This document shows positions 11,185 through 24,258 of a stretch of DNA of 64,000 nucleotides, one piece after another. The first letter of the stretch is position 1. Every line of letters starts with the position of its first letter. The position numbers and the translations under genes were made by a program. Source of the stretch: Phycomyces blakesleeanus NRRL 1555(-) (Eukaryota > Mucoromycota > Mucoromycetes > Mucorales > Phycomycetaceae); assembly GCF_001638985.1 (NCBI RefSeq), contig NW_017265139.1, positions 1,054,001-1,118,000 on the forward strand. The letters are read 5' to 3'. The notes under the pieces are model-generated. The model was not told the DNA's origin. It was given only the letters and a program-made list of their open reading frames with translations, and ran no database searches.

Positions 11185-11276
11185 GGTCCTTGTCTAGTTA
11201 ACTTTGGTTGACATGACTGGTGCCTTTTTTCTGATCTTGATTAGAAAAGAGGGTGAGTTCGATTCTCACAAGGACT
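11185..11276 (+). other. tRNA-like remnant (acceptor stem and T-arm only)
   Basis: A seven-base 5' segment GGTCCTT can pair with AAGGACT 92 nt downstream (one G-U), directly after a perfect five-pair T-arm with the canonical seven-base loop (GTGAG-TTCGATT-CTCAC). No clean D-arm or seven-base anticodon loop can be drawn in between. This looks like a decayed or mitochondrial-type tRNA, or chance. It lies 50 bp beyond the 28S relic. Confidence 0.25.
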
Positions 11277-11608
11277 TTATAAAATATCTGATACTTGGTT
11301 ATTTACCCTTTCAATCCCATGGTCTTGATCAAGATCTTATTAAAGAGCACTTTTTGAATTATAGTAATAAGACCTTTTCTTTCTCAAATTAATTTTCTGA
11401 TATTAATTAAAATATCAGATATGAAGCTAATTAATAAATATTATCAGAAGAAAAAACTAGTCTTCTTGTAGGCACTAGACTGAATATCTGTAAATATTTA
11501 AGAAGGATGCTTTTATTATCATATTCATAAAAATAAGTCATTAGGATTAATTAGATCTACTCTCACACTCTGTTTTAGTGATATATGTTTCCAGTTTGTT
11601 AATTTTTT

Positions 11609-12451
11609 TTAACTAGAAGGTGGCTGATTAAACACGTCTACATATCGTGACCGCATAGGCTTTCTTCCGCCGGTTGTCATTGCCCTCTTTCCTGCAAGCG
11701 GTGGTGGGGTACCAAAGTCTGGTGAAGATATTCCAGATGATCCTCCAAGAGGAGGTCCGGATCCTGGTACAGGAGCTGAGCTCATACGTGTTGGTCCGCT
11801 AGGAGGAGGAGGAGCAAGACTTGCTCTGCCATTTTGTGATGGAGGTGGGGGACCTGCGGGAGAAGATACACGAGTTGGATTTACAGAAGAAGACTTTGGT
11901 GGTGGTGGCAATGCGGCTGGCGCAGGTGTGTTATTTTCAGCCTATTAGTGAACATAAAAAAAAACACTTAATTTACCAAATTGATTGTATATAATATTTA
12001 TATAGAACTTGCTTGCTTACCAATTTGTTGACCCATCGTTTTTCTTTTTCATCATAGTAGAAGTTATTTTGCTCGCCAAGATTTGCCTTGATGGCCTTCT
12101 TATCTTCCTTAGCAGCAGGCGCAGAGGAGCGAGAGAAAAGAGAAAAGATTCCCCATCCTATAAATATTTGCTTATATGTTAGAGACATATTTATTCATAA
12201 AATCAATATTCCTTACCATGTTTTTCTTGCTTCGTTTCTTGAGGTTTCTCCTCTTTTTCAGGTTCGTTTTGTGTTGACTCATTATTAGGTCCATCAGAAG
12301 TCCCACTGGGAGCAGGTTTATCCTTCTTAAGACTAGAGTTACCAAAGCCAAGATCATCATCATCTCCACCAGCCCATGTAGATGTAGCAGGAGTGCTAGA
12401 AGGTGCATAGTTACTAGGCTGGTAGCTAGAAGTAGTATTAATAGAAGGTGC

Positions 12452-12486
<35 letters not shown>

Positions 12487-15400
12487 GGTAATCAGGCTGT
12501 TGAATATTTGACTCTACAGGTTGTTCTGCGCCCGGGTCAGCACCCCACCAACCGCCAGATTGATTATTTCCATATGGAGCTGTTTGAGGGCTGTATCCAT
12601 ATTCATTTTGAGCTTGACCAGGCGCTTGTGGTGGTGCACTCCCTTGCTGGAATGGGGAGTATGTAGCCGTGGGAGGGCGTACTGGCTCTTGACCATAGCT
12701 ATAGCCGGGAGTTCCGTAACCGCCGTAACCGCCGTAACCGCCGTAGCCTTGATTAAGCTTGTCTTGGCCACCAATAGCTGGACTTTGGGTAGCATTACGA
12801 GATACCTCAAAGCTAGATTGAGCTCTAGAATACGGAGAAGAGGTCATCTGTCTTTCAAGTGCAACTCCTTCTGCTGTCACAGTAGTGGTTGGCGTGGCCG
12901 AACGTCTCATGTGCTCAGGCCCCACACTTGTACGGCCACCATTTCTAAAGTCAAAGGCTGATACACTACGAGCTGGCAAACCGTCAGCCATAATTTCAGT
13001 CGATTTTCTACCAACAGGTTCAGCAGCTGGTGCATCATCACCGCTCACGAATTTGTTAAATCTTCCTTCAAGAGAGCCCCATAAGGAGTCTAGTGAATTC
13101 TTTGCTAGTTTTGTCTTTAGCCAAGAGCCGGCATCCCCTCTATAGAGAATAAAGTAAAATCAGGAGACCTTTTAAATACTGTAATACCCATTCACTTGTA
13201 TCCCAAACATATTTGTGCTCAAACTTACGAAAGGGAGTTTCCACTGGAAATCTCGCAAATCTCGGCAAATTCTTCAAGTCTTTCCACAAACTGTCTATGC
13301 ATCCATGGTGTTCTCTTTGTGTTCGCCTTAATCGCTCCAGCAATAGCCTCACAGTAACGCTGTGCCAGAGAAGTGAACCCGTAGTCTGCCAGTTGCCATG
13401 CATAAACAAGCTTGTATGCTTGCAAGAATGGTAATGAAGAAATAGTTGCCTGTTTGGTGGATAGAGCATACTCATATAACTCGCTAAGATGGATACTGTC
13501 CAGATCCTTGGAGATATTGCTACCATCAGCACCCAAAATCGTAAAACGAACATGAGGGGCATCGATTCCAGAATGCAAAGAGGACTGAGGTGATACCACA
13601 TAACTAAATAAACAAGTCAAGTTTTAAGAAAGAAACAGAAAAACAACCTTCAGTACATATACATATATGGCACTAGATATACGAGTTTTGGTACTATATT
13701 GCTTTCTCATTATAAACTTACCAAAAGTGTGCAGCTTCAATCCATCCTTGAGCTTTCAATATGTCTCCCAAAGCAGTGATTGCTTCCACATCTCTTGGTG
13801 TTCTGTTAGCAAGAATAAGCAGCAGTGTTTCGCGCCATTGTCTCAACTGATCTACGCTCACAGGGGAAGGCGTTGTAGGGGTAGCTCCATAGTGCGATGT
13901 AACATGCTTATCAGACGTTTTAACAAACTCAGATACTAGGTAATAGTAGTAATAGAAGAAAACGTTAGTATTCTGTAAGTCCATAAAAGAAGCTACCAAT
14001 TATTTCTTTAAATATTTTACTTTACTTACTTGATCCGGCACCTGAACCAGCAAACAGAGCATACAGTACTCTCAAAGCCTGTTTATCACCCATGACATTA
14101 TGATAGACGCGTGTTTGCTTACTCTCCACAGTTGCACAGAGTTCCCGCTCAATGAATTCGCTTGTCACCTTTTTCCATAATTCCTTGTTTACGCAACTGC
14201 TAATTACCAAAGCATGGGCCCACATATCCTCTTGTACTGCGTAGTCGACAGCTCCCTCACGATCACCATTCTCAAGGAACTTTTGGAGCTTATTTAGCAC
14301 AACTTCAGAGTAGTCTGCATCTTCTCCTTCAGTAAGAGCCGGATTTGCCTGTCCATAAGCTGGAACACTGAAGTTGGCATTATCCTCCTCAGCTGTTGTT
14401 GCTGTTACAGGCCATAAAAGTCCACGCACAGCTGCGTCCATCTTATCATTGTCTCCAAGAGAGCCTTCCTGTTCAATTAAAACCTTGACCAGTTTCCACA
14501 AAAGTGTCTTGTTCTCAATATCATCTAGTGCATGTCCATTATTTGAGGCATCACTCAAGAGAGCATCATAATCTGCTAGTCGCTTATCCATGTAAGCCAG
14601 TACCTCCTTCTTCTTTGCTTTGGCACTCAATTTGGCATCGAACAAAACTGGCCCAACAAAGCTCGACATGCTCTTGACAGTCGAGTCCTGATCACCACCA
14701 ACCGCATCCCTTAAATTAAAAATCTTGATAGCACTTGGCATTTTCTTGATAATTGGTGCGCTTGTGTCATATCCAGCAGTAGTGAAGCGTTGAACTGTAT
14801 GTGGGAACATGACACACATTTTTCCGCCAAATCCAAATGAAATTAGAGGACATCCACCGGATCTCTTGAGTGGATCTGGAGGTAATTCCTGTGTTTGCTG
14901 AACAAGTTCTTCTCCATAACCATTATCCACCGCAGAGACCTCAGTATATGCATTTTCGTACGGCGAGTGATGCTCGGGGATAAAAGCACGTACAGCGGTT
15001 TCCTGATTATCCTGTGTGTTTGGGTGAAGATGGTTAGGGGTGTAACGTTGAGCTTCAGGAGGAGAGGATTCCATAGCAGTTGGAGCATATGAGCGAAGAT
15101 CGGCATTTATTGGAGTATAAGAAAGGAAGCTTTGTGTAGAGTGAGCAGCAGGTGTAGTGGATCGAGAGATTCCAGCCAAGGGACGACCACATTCACAGCA
15201 GAACTTGGCTCGAGCTTTATTTTCACCTTCGCATGCAGGGTGTGGACAGGGCTGGGGAATATCCGGTCGAGGTGTAAGCATTCTCGAGATAGGAGGGGGA
15301 GGGACAGTTGAAGAGCGCTCCATAGGACTATGGTTATAACCTTCAAACGGTACAGGATATCCTTGAGTGGTACCCGGGAAGCTACCTCTGTGAATAGCAG

Positions 15401-18122
15401 GAATCGAAGGTTCTGCTTTACTATGAGGTGAAAACTCGTAGCTTGTTTTTTCGTGTTGGGTTATGTTTAGCTGGGACTGATTTTTATCGGACTCATTGTA
15501 GTTTGTTGATAAATCTTGGGTTGTGGGAGGTTCATATGGGCTGCTTGTCCCATAAGGTACAACTCTATCAGTTGGAGCAGCATTGTAAGCTCCATATTGT
15601 CTAGAATGGTCTTGGTGAGTTTGTGACTCATACGATGATTGCTTTTCTGTCGAACTAGAGTTTTTGCTGTCGTACTGTGTAGAATGATCTTGGTGAGATT
15701 GGTATCCATAAGACGGCTCTTGTTCAGTAGTATTAGTATTAGGATCATACTGTGCAGAGTAATCTTGGTTATTTTGAGGTTCATACGATCCATTTTGATC
15801 ATAATTCTCTGCATCTTCTGTACTTGGATTATAACCATCATACTGTGCAGAATAGTTCTGCTCGCCATAAGGCTCATATGAGTTTTCATGGTTCGCAGAA
15901 GTTGTATTAAGCGAGTCATACTGCCCAGAGTAGTCTTGTTTGGTATGTGCCTCATTAGATGATTCTTTCTTGGTAGTACCAGATGTGCGTGTAATATCGC
16001 GGGCGTCATATTCTGTAGAGTTATCTTGGTAAGTCTGGGGTTCATAAGAATTTTGATAAGATGGAGTGTTCTCGGCATCACCAGAGATAGTTGATGTATG
16101 ATCATAAGGACTATAAGCCACAGAATAGTCTTGTTGAGTATGAGGCTCGTAAGAATTGTTGTACATATTATTGGAGTAGTCTGTGGTATGTTCTTGAACA
16201 CCTTTGGTGGGATCACTTTCACCCAAAACAAGATCATCTAAATCATTTTCAACATCCTTCTCGGGCAACTTTTCTTTTGTCTGATTGTTACCGTAATGTG
16301 CAAATACATCAACCTCTTTTGTGGTATCGGTTTCCAATATTGATTTATCATTATTTTCAGATACATTTCTGGATACAACCGGTTCTGAAGATCCATAGGA
16401 ATGATCGTATTGATTAAAGTTTACTGACTCTCCTTGTTCGTCCCATCGTGTCTGATCCTCTGCATCGTTCTTGTGGAGAGTGACACTATGTTCCTCGGGC
16501 TTATACACTTGATCACCGTAGAAAAATCCCTCTTTCTGATGCTGATAACGTGTAGGAGCATCTTTGTCAGAGGATTCTTGTGTGTTTCCCCACTCGACAG
16601 TTTCACGCATATTTAACAAGTCTTTTGACAACAAGCCAGTAAATGTCATTTGTTCTGAAGAATTTGCAGGCAGTTGATCCTTACCGGTATTTTCCTGGAA
16701 GTCTTTATGAATAGAAGGGGACTTGGATCGGTCCTTTGCTTGATTATCATATTGCTTAACTGATGTATACCCATCGCTAGCCCCGAGTTCGTTTTGGAAC
16801 ACATTCATCTGTTCACTCTCGGTCTTCTTCATTGGTAACCCACCCTTTAATTCGTCCTCATCCTCTTCCATTACGGGTACTTCTGCGGCACCTGTAACTG
16901 TAGTTTGAGTTATAGTGGGAACAGTTGCTTCATGTTCGCCAGGACTGAAAACAGAATTATCCTTCCATGATCCAGCTGTTTCTCCTTTATCGAATGACAC
17001 CCCTGTAGATATAGGAGGGTGAGAGTGCTCAGCCTCAAAAGATGGCATTGACTTATTAGTGACTGTGGCTGATGGTTCAAATTGAGCGTAGTCTTGTGTA
17101 TCATGAAGATATGAGTCTGTGCCATGCAATGGTTTAGTATTTGGGTGGGTTGCTAAAGAATCCGACTGGGGCTGTGCATCCGAATGCGCCACCGATGTAG
17201 CTGCTGGCTGATCTACTGCAACTTGGTCATTCGCAGCATAAGCATTTTGGTCGTAATACTGTGCATACTGAGGGTCAAATTGGTACTCTTCAGTTGTGCC
17301 CGGGTATTGATAATCTACATCCAGATTTGTGTTGGGGTCATAAAAGTGAAGCTGGCCTTGTTCATCATAGTAATAATGCTGATTAGGATCAAATGCAATC
17401 CATTGTTGCGATGCATCGTATGCTTGTTGCGAAGGGTCATATGCCTGTTGCGAAGGATCGTATGCCTGTTGCGAAGGATCGTATGCCTGTTGCGAAGGGT
17501 CATAAGCCTGTTGCGAAGGGTCGTAAGCTTGTTGCGAAGGGTTGTAAGCTTGTTGCGAAGGGTCGTAAGCTTGTTGCGAAGGGTCATAAGCCTGCTGTGA
17601 AGGGTCGTAAGCCTGATGGGAATGGTTATAGGCTTGTTGTGACTGATTATATGTTTGTTGTGATGGATCATATTGCTGTTGCGAAGGGTCGTATGCTTGC
17701 TGTGTAGGGTTGTAGTATTGTCCGGTTGTATTAGCTTCGGTGGTGTGATTATAAGTTTTCTGTGACTGATAATCATATTGAGTATCATGAGCTTGCGCCT
17801 GGTGTGTGTAGTCAAAGGCTTTTTCTGGTGCAGGTGCACTAACATTATCAAAAAAAGAGGAAGAATCTTCGGCAGGTGTAATGGATGAAAAAAATGGATC
17901 AGTTGCATTAGAGGTTCCTCCGAACAATGCACTGGCATCACCAACTATCTCATGATGAGGAGAGTTGTTTTCTTCCTGAGACGCGACTGGGCTATTATTC
18001 TTTGTGGAAGCATTTGTCTGGGCAGGATTTCCAAAGGGACTTGACTGATGAGAGGCATTCAGTTCATTTTTGTTCTGGTCAACCCATCCCGGCGATAATT
18101 TGTCTTTGTGTGGGGATGCCAT
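11609..18122 (-). CDS. SEC16: COPII coat scaffold Sec16
   Basis: Sec16 organises ER exit sites and COPII vesicle budding. Exons: 18122-14030, 13935-13722, 13603-13229, 13139-12217, 12157-12021 and 11941-11609 (2024 codons). The open frame extends upstream to a GTG; the first ATG is at 18122 (MASPHKDKLSPGWV). Order along the protein: a disordered N-terminus with 16 Tyr-Asp-Pro-Ser-Gln-Gln-Ala heptads (residues about 134-240); eight looser Tyr/Gln repeats (about 660-875); a four-cysteine CPHPAC...CCEC motif (about 955-985); the conserved central domain from about 1090 (PLISFGFGGKMCVMFPHTVQ); an ACE1-type helical region to about 1680 (YAVQEDMWAHALVISS, RQFVERLEEFAEICE); a Gly/Tyr/Gln-rich linker with 12 Gln; and the C-terminal module GWGIFSLFSR...KAIKANLGEQNNFYYDEKEK plus a Pro-rich tail, typical of fungal Sec16. 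Intron 1 has a TACTAAC branch site. Confidence 0.93.
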
Positions 18123-18429
18123 CAGAGCAAAAAAGACAGAAGAACGGTGATTGGGATGTTCTGTTGAGATGCCAAGGGAATGAGCAGTAGATAAAATATA
18201 AGCCCAACTTGTAGAATGAACAGTCCTGCTCACTATTGCTTACGTCTTGGACTCCTTGCTTTCCAATAAAGACAGGATCGGCTGTTATGCGGATCGGAAC
18301 AACAAATATATTTCTTTGTGGTTTGTTGGGATTGGCTCACAAGAGCGTCGTACAATATTTTCTGTTTATATAACTTTATACAAAAGGGCCTGAAAAAAAA
18401 ACAGACAAAACAAAAAAAAAATAGGTCCT
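18123..18429. other. Spacer between SEC16 start and formin stop
   Basis: A short 307-bp spacer between tandem minus-strand genes, so it should hold the SEC16 promoter and 5' UTR and the formin terminator region. A polyA-rich stretch lies at about 18392-18421. No coding sequence is seen. Confidence 0.6.
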
Positions 18430-21400
18430 TCAAGAAATCTTTCCTTCAATATCCTTCTCTTCTACTAAAGATGCTAGCCGCCGCATTCGGTCTGAGCTGG
18501 CGAGTCTTTTTGAGCCACTGCTTCGAGGGAGTGGCAGGGGAGGTACATCTTCCTCATTTTGGATATGCTTTAACATGTCCTCAGCCTTCATGGCCACAGA
18601 CTCACTTCTTGTCCGCCTCCGCTCCCGGGTAGACATGCGCCTGCTACGTCTCTTTGCAGCCGTACTAGCCATCTCTCCAGAACGAAGACGTTCAAGGAGG
18701 TTGTCCATAATATCCTTATCTTCCTGATTTTCTGATGAGCCTGCTACAGATAAGAATGAATATAATAATTTATACAAGAAAAGCTTGTCAGTAAGTGATT
18801 TCTTGTTATCTTATCTATTTTACTCACCATCATTCAGATCAGCGTTTGAGTGGTTTTTCTTATTCCGTGCTTTTCGTTGCTCTTCGTATGATTGCGCTTT
18901 TTCAAGTTGTTCCTGTCTCTTTCTCTGGCCCTCTATATCACTCTTGGCTCTCTATAAATACCAAATAAAGTCAATAGACCAATTCAACACACCATTGAAT
19001 TCTTTTTTACAGATTATATATATGTGTGCGTTTAATTACCTCCCAACTGGATGTGAAAGTCTTAAAGATACCAAAAAATTCATCTGGTTTCATGTCACTA
19101 GGGTCTTCTCCAAAGTAGGACACAACATCTTTGTACGCAATATCCATAGAAGTGTACCGGACTTCAAGTTGATCAAACTTCTCTACTGCCCCATCACGGA
19201 ATCTGGTCATTTCAAAAGCAAAACGATCTCCATCCTCAAATTCAGAGTCAACATCATAGTGGCGATCAAGTTCATGAATAAGACCTCGAAGACCAACTCG
19301 TAACTCATTGTAGTCCTTGATTAAATCCTGAATAGTGACTAAGCGAAAATAGAGAGAATTATTCCGGTAATTAATATTTGCCGTTTTTTCTTTTTCTTTT
19401 TTGGGCATCTCTCTGTCTCTCTCTATTTCTTCCCATTATCATTTACCTCTACATGCTTCACCGCAGAGCTTAAGATCTTCCAAGAGACTTTCACTAATGT
19501 GAGGAAACTTTGACTCGATCATCTTGATAAGGAAGTGGAGTAAGGTACTATCATTACTAGATGCCTTTGTATCCACCAGCTGTATACAGAAAATAAAAAG
19601 GAAACGATAAAGTTTAATACATCTTACAAGAGTCCCCTTTATCTTTCTCGGCTTGCTGGAATTAAACTTCACCTTATTAATACTTGAGATACGGATACCA
19701 AAAGCTCCACCTTGAAAACTGGAACTGTTCAAAAAGTTTCCGATAATTAAGATCAACTAAGATGAATATTAACACATTAGTAATTGGTTCTATACAGCCA
19801 ACTTTAAACTTACGTTCAAAAATTCTCTAAATGAACTAGAGCCTTTGACAGAAGTAGAAGCGTCCATTACATTGGTCATGTTCTAAAATAAATCAAATAA
19901 ATTGTTTTAACAAAAAATAAATTGAATATATGCGTATATGTATATGGTCTTCTTTCTTTCCCTGAAAACAAGAAGAAGAAAAATGTATTGTACCTTTCCA
20001 AGCTGTGTAATACGTTCGTGGAAGGTTACTTTGAAGAGCATGTGGTCAATACGCTCCTTAAAGCGGTCGATGGTCATAATCTGATAAACATAAAAAGAAA
20101 TACAATATAATGGTTATTATCAAACGATTCAATACCAATTATTTTACCATCTGTTTTTTTTTCTCTTAAAAACAATTATCAAACTTTTTCTTACCTCTGC
20201 ACAAAAGGCGTCTGGTTTTGATAGACATTGGATATCCTCTTCAGAGGCTGTCTTCATAAACACAGAAAGCTTGCCCATCTCTTCAGGGGTGGGTACATTG
20301 GCTTGCAAATTACGCAGCAAGGTTTCTGTACAGAACTTTTCATCAACAGCCACGATCCTCTTTTTGAAATCAGTAAAAGTGATGTGTTTGGATTTAGCCA
20401 AGACAGCAATATCTAAATACACATAAATATATAAAGCAGTAGTTTAATAACATTCTTGTCGATCCACCTTTATATAGATTATACAATAGCAATACTATAA
20501 AAACAATAACAGCAAATATACTCACTGATATTATAAGCCTTGCGTGAATCTAGAATGCAGATCTCCTGCTTCTTTTCTTTGACGAGCTTCTTCTGTGTTA
20601 CTGTTACTTTCTGGGCAAAAAGTTCTTCCATCAGATTAAAGACACCCTCAGATTCTAATAGGCGCTCGAGTTGTTCTTCATCAACACCAGATCCCCACAC
20701 AGTGGACTTTATGTGGTTTGAGTTAATTTTTTGCCATTGAAGTGCACGCGTTTTGACGCTTGGGAGATGGTTCATGATCTTGCGTGGTGCCTGCATGGTT
20801 GGAGGAGGAGGTCTAAGGGAGCCGGGAGGAGGGGGAGGGGGAGGCGTAGTAGATGATGTTGCATTAGTCAGAGAAGGCGGTGGCGGCGGTGGAGGAGGAG
20901 GTGTTGGTGTTGGTGAAGGAGATCCAGGAGCAGAATGAACAGTAGATGAAGATAAGCTAAATGATGTAAGGGGCTGCGGTGGTGGTGGTGGTGGTGGAGG
21001 TGGAGGGGGAGGTGGTGGAGTTGATGAAATGTCAGGGGAAATTACAGGAGAACTGTCGGGCTCCGATATGCTATTTGTTCTAGACATGGATTGTGTACGT
21101 GATATACTATTTGAATGAGATATGTGATGCGTGCGGGAAAGGCTACTTGAGCGAGAAAGACTGCTTGACCGTGATAGACTGTGAGTGCGAGACATGATTG
21201 AAGATGCTTGTGAATCTCTAAAGGAAATTTCTGAGGACTGGGAGCCTCTGGGACGAGGTCGTGTTATAGTACCAGTACCAGTACCAGGGCCAGGGCCAAT
21301 TTCGGCAGAAGGACCGACCTTGCTGCTGAGAGTGGCAAGAAACTCATCAGAGACGATGTTCTTGATTGATGGAGATGTGAGAGAGTTTGAATCAGAAAGA

Positions 21401-23813
21401 CTGTGGATGGAGTTGGAGCTGGAGTCGGTATTGATGTGAGCTTGTCGACGCCGGGTATTATTTCTTCGAGTGGCAGATCCCATGAGTGGCATGGTTCCTG
21501 GAGTCACAAAATCTCCAAGGCCACTACTTGAGCCAAATTGCATCGCGAGCTGGTTCTTGAACTCTTCTGACAAGCCCATAGCAAGTGAGCGGTACTTCTC
21601 TGTCTCTTTTGCAATCACATCGGATGATTTTATTGGTTCATCTTTTCCATCAAAATCCTTTCCTCTTCCTTCTAGACTCTCCTGGGCCTTGATGCGTCCA
21701 AAGGCTTTAGCGAGGTCTTGCTTTTTGATCACTACTTCTCCGTCATCTGAATCGCCTTCTTCTCCCTTTGTATCATTTACAGCCTTGTAGAATGTATCAA
21801 GTTGCTTTTCCATCGCCTCAAGATTTTTTTCGTAGTCTCGTTGAAGGTCTCGTAATTTTCCTTGTAAAGTTGATATTGTGTGGCGTGACATACGTAGTAG
21901 ATCTTCGAGGGAGGTCGTTTTCTCTTTTAGCTGAGTAATTGCTAGTCCATCACCACGTTCTATTAATTGCTGTTGAGCTGCATTGTGCTCTACCTGAAGC
22001 TCGTCGTACATTGTCTGCAATTGCCGGATTTCTTCTATTGTGGCCTGAAGTTGATCCTGATCAGCAAACTTGTCGACAAGATGACGCACAGAGGTGCCAT
22101 AGGAAGACGAGAAATCATCGACGAGGCCTTTGTGATCTAATACGACTTGGGTAATGAGATTATCGATGATTTGGAAGTAGCGTGCCTTGAGATTCCCTTC
22201 TTCATGGATAAGAAGTAGATGCTGAAGGGAACTTAAAAAGAAGTCGTAGCCACGAGTGCCTTCCACGCTTGCTAATACACATTCGAATACGTCGCGTGGG
22301 TCGTTGAGGTCGCGTAATACTCGTTCGTGGTACAGTTCCATAATTTCGTCATGATCGTTTTCTGCCAATGTTCTGAATTCCTGGACCTGTCTATCGACCT
22401 GATCGCAGCAAAGATCTAACATTCTATCCATAATTCTCTCCAATCCAGATACGTTCATTTGGTTTCTAAGGTGTATTCTAATTTCTGGGTCTTCGACAAC
22501 ATTAACAATGGCGTTAACGAGGATCATATTGTACAACTAAGGTTATGTGTGTCAGTTAGCATTTTGTTGGTGTCTTTTGTACACAGCTTGTTAAAATTAA
22601 ATTAAATTAAATTAACTTAAATTACAGATGGAATGAAATGAAATATGGTTCTTACAGCAAATTCACTGAGTTGGTTGTCTGGAGCACCGTGGGTAGCTAG
22701 CCTTTTGAAATCTTCGCTGGCCCCGACCATACTTCCCATACGGCCTCTTCCTCCCAAGGTGTACAAGAGGTCTTTAAGCCAAGCATCGAATCGACCGTAT
22801 CCTTTGCGTGCATCTCTAAGATTGTCCATTGCTCTCAATACAAGTTCTTGGCCGACTGGGACAGAAAAGTAACACAAGAAAACCAATACTTCACAGACCA
22901 GTCGACGAGTATTGACAGCAGGTGAGACAATACAATAGACGATTTCTTGGATACATTGCGGATTCTTGATTGCTTCTTTTGCACCAATCTAATTGTGTAA
23001 TGTGAGCCAGACTAACCCAGGAACAACAACGTGGGCAACTTGTTATTTGTGTACTCACCCTATTATTGAGTAGGGCTTTAAAGCATTTAAGGATTTCACC
23101 CTCTGTCTGGACCTCAATTTCACGCCTTTTTATTTAATTGTAATGTTAATTATAAAATTACAATTACAATTACAATTACAGTTGCAGTTGCATTTGCAGT
23201 TGCAGTTGCAGTTATTATCATTATTATGTTTTTGTTGTGTATATGTGGGTAGGTGGATCAGGTCATCTACATCCAGAAGAATATGCATTATTGATAATTC
23301 AAAACCTTGCTTACTTGTGCTTCAATCGGTTAAGGGCTGATAATGTGTCGGTAATAATCAAGAGGCCGCTCATTTCGATGAATTGTCGTACCCAACTAAA
23401 ATTAAATGAATAAATATATTATAATTATAATTATTATTATTACCTTAATGGCATGGTGCGTAATCCAACGGCCAAATGAGAGATCACCTTACTGCTGTAT
23501 CCCTTTGAACCTATTTCAGATAATTTCTTGACATAATATTCAGGGCTGTTTTCTTGCTCCTTGTGCCGATCTGCAGAGACGCCTCTTCGAGTAGAAAGAG
23601 AAGCATTTGGCGTAGGTCCTGCTTCAGCCTGGATGTCTTGGGCTACCATCAGTCTCTTTTTCTCCAACGGAAAAGCCAACATAACGTTTCGTGCATTGGA
23701 ATCATTGATACCACGCCGAGCCTAGATTATTAATATTTAATAAATTAGATTATCGAATCAATAGAAAATTGTATAATTGTAATAATTGTAATAATAAGAA
23801 AATACACAAAGGT

Positions 23814-23850
<37 letters not shown>

Positions 23851-24258
23851 TTAATATCTTACGAGCATGCGTTCGAATAACTCTTGTATTTCAGTTTCTG
23901 ACGAACTGCTCGGATGACCATGTTCACCATCGTTGCTTGGAAGGGAGTAATTTGTCGAGGATTGTGAGCTGCGAATGGAAGACCCTTCGCCATTGCCTGA
24001 ATAAGATGAACTCATCTCTGTTTAATCTCATTTGGATCACCTCTCAACCAAAGATAAAAAAAATGGGCTGTTGTTACCTGAGAAGTATTCTTCAGAGGTA
24101 CTCGAGTTCATAGAGGCATATTGGTTTGTAGAATAATGTGTTGGGCTTGGTGGTGTGTGGTTTCCTGGAGAGGGTGGGTTTGGTGAATGTCGTGCAGAGG
24201 CCGGCGGTATTGGTAGTTCTGGCTTGCGCTTTCCTTTTGTTTTGCCTAGTCCGAACAT
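18430..24258 (-). CDS. Diaphanous/Bni1-type formin
   Basis: Formins nucleate and processively elongate actin filaments, driving polarity and cytokinesis under Rho control. Fifteen exons: 24258-24078, 24017-23863, 23721-23444, 23395-23315, 23125-23059, 22988-22656, 22536-20526, 20412-20195, 20080-19994, 19882-19814, 19756-19673, 19579-19447, 19338-19040, 18951-18828 and 18743-18430 (1477 codons). The upstream TTG of the open frame is ignored; ATG at 24258. GBD/FH3 lies at about 60-520 (ERMLARRGINDSNARNVMLA; WVRQFIEMSGLLIITDTLSA). Next come a coiled coil (about 540-630), a Ser-Arg repeat region, and FH1 with three long proline runs (about 865-940). FH2 spans about 955-1340 (ALQWQKINSNHIKSTVWGSG; ILDSRKAYNINIAVLAKSK; LIIGNFLNSSSFQGGAFGIR). 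The C-terminal DAD is MDNLLERLRSGEMAS followed by a basic KRRSRR cluster. GBD plus DAD implies autoinhibition relieved by Rho-GTP. Confidence 0.94.

Noticed and set aside
15467..16237. 256-codon minus-strand frame overlapping Sec16
   Set aside because: Out-of-frame shadow of the Sec16 Tyr/Gln repeats, starting inside the coding exon.
18123..18233. Extra 37 residues at the Sec16 N-terminus
   Set aside because: That extension starts at GTG; the first ATG is 18122.
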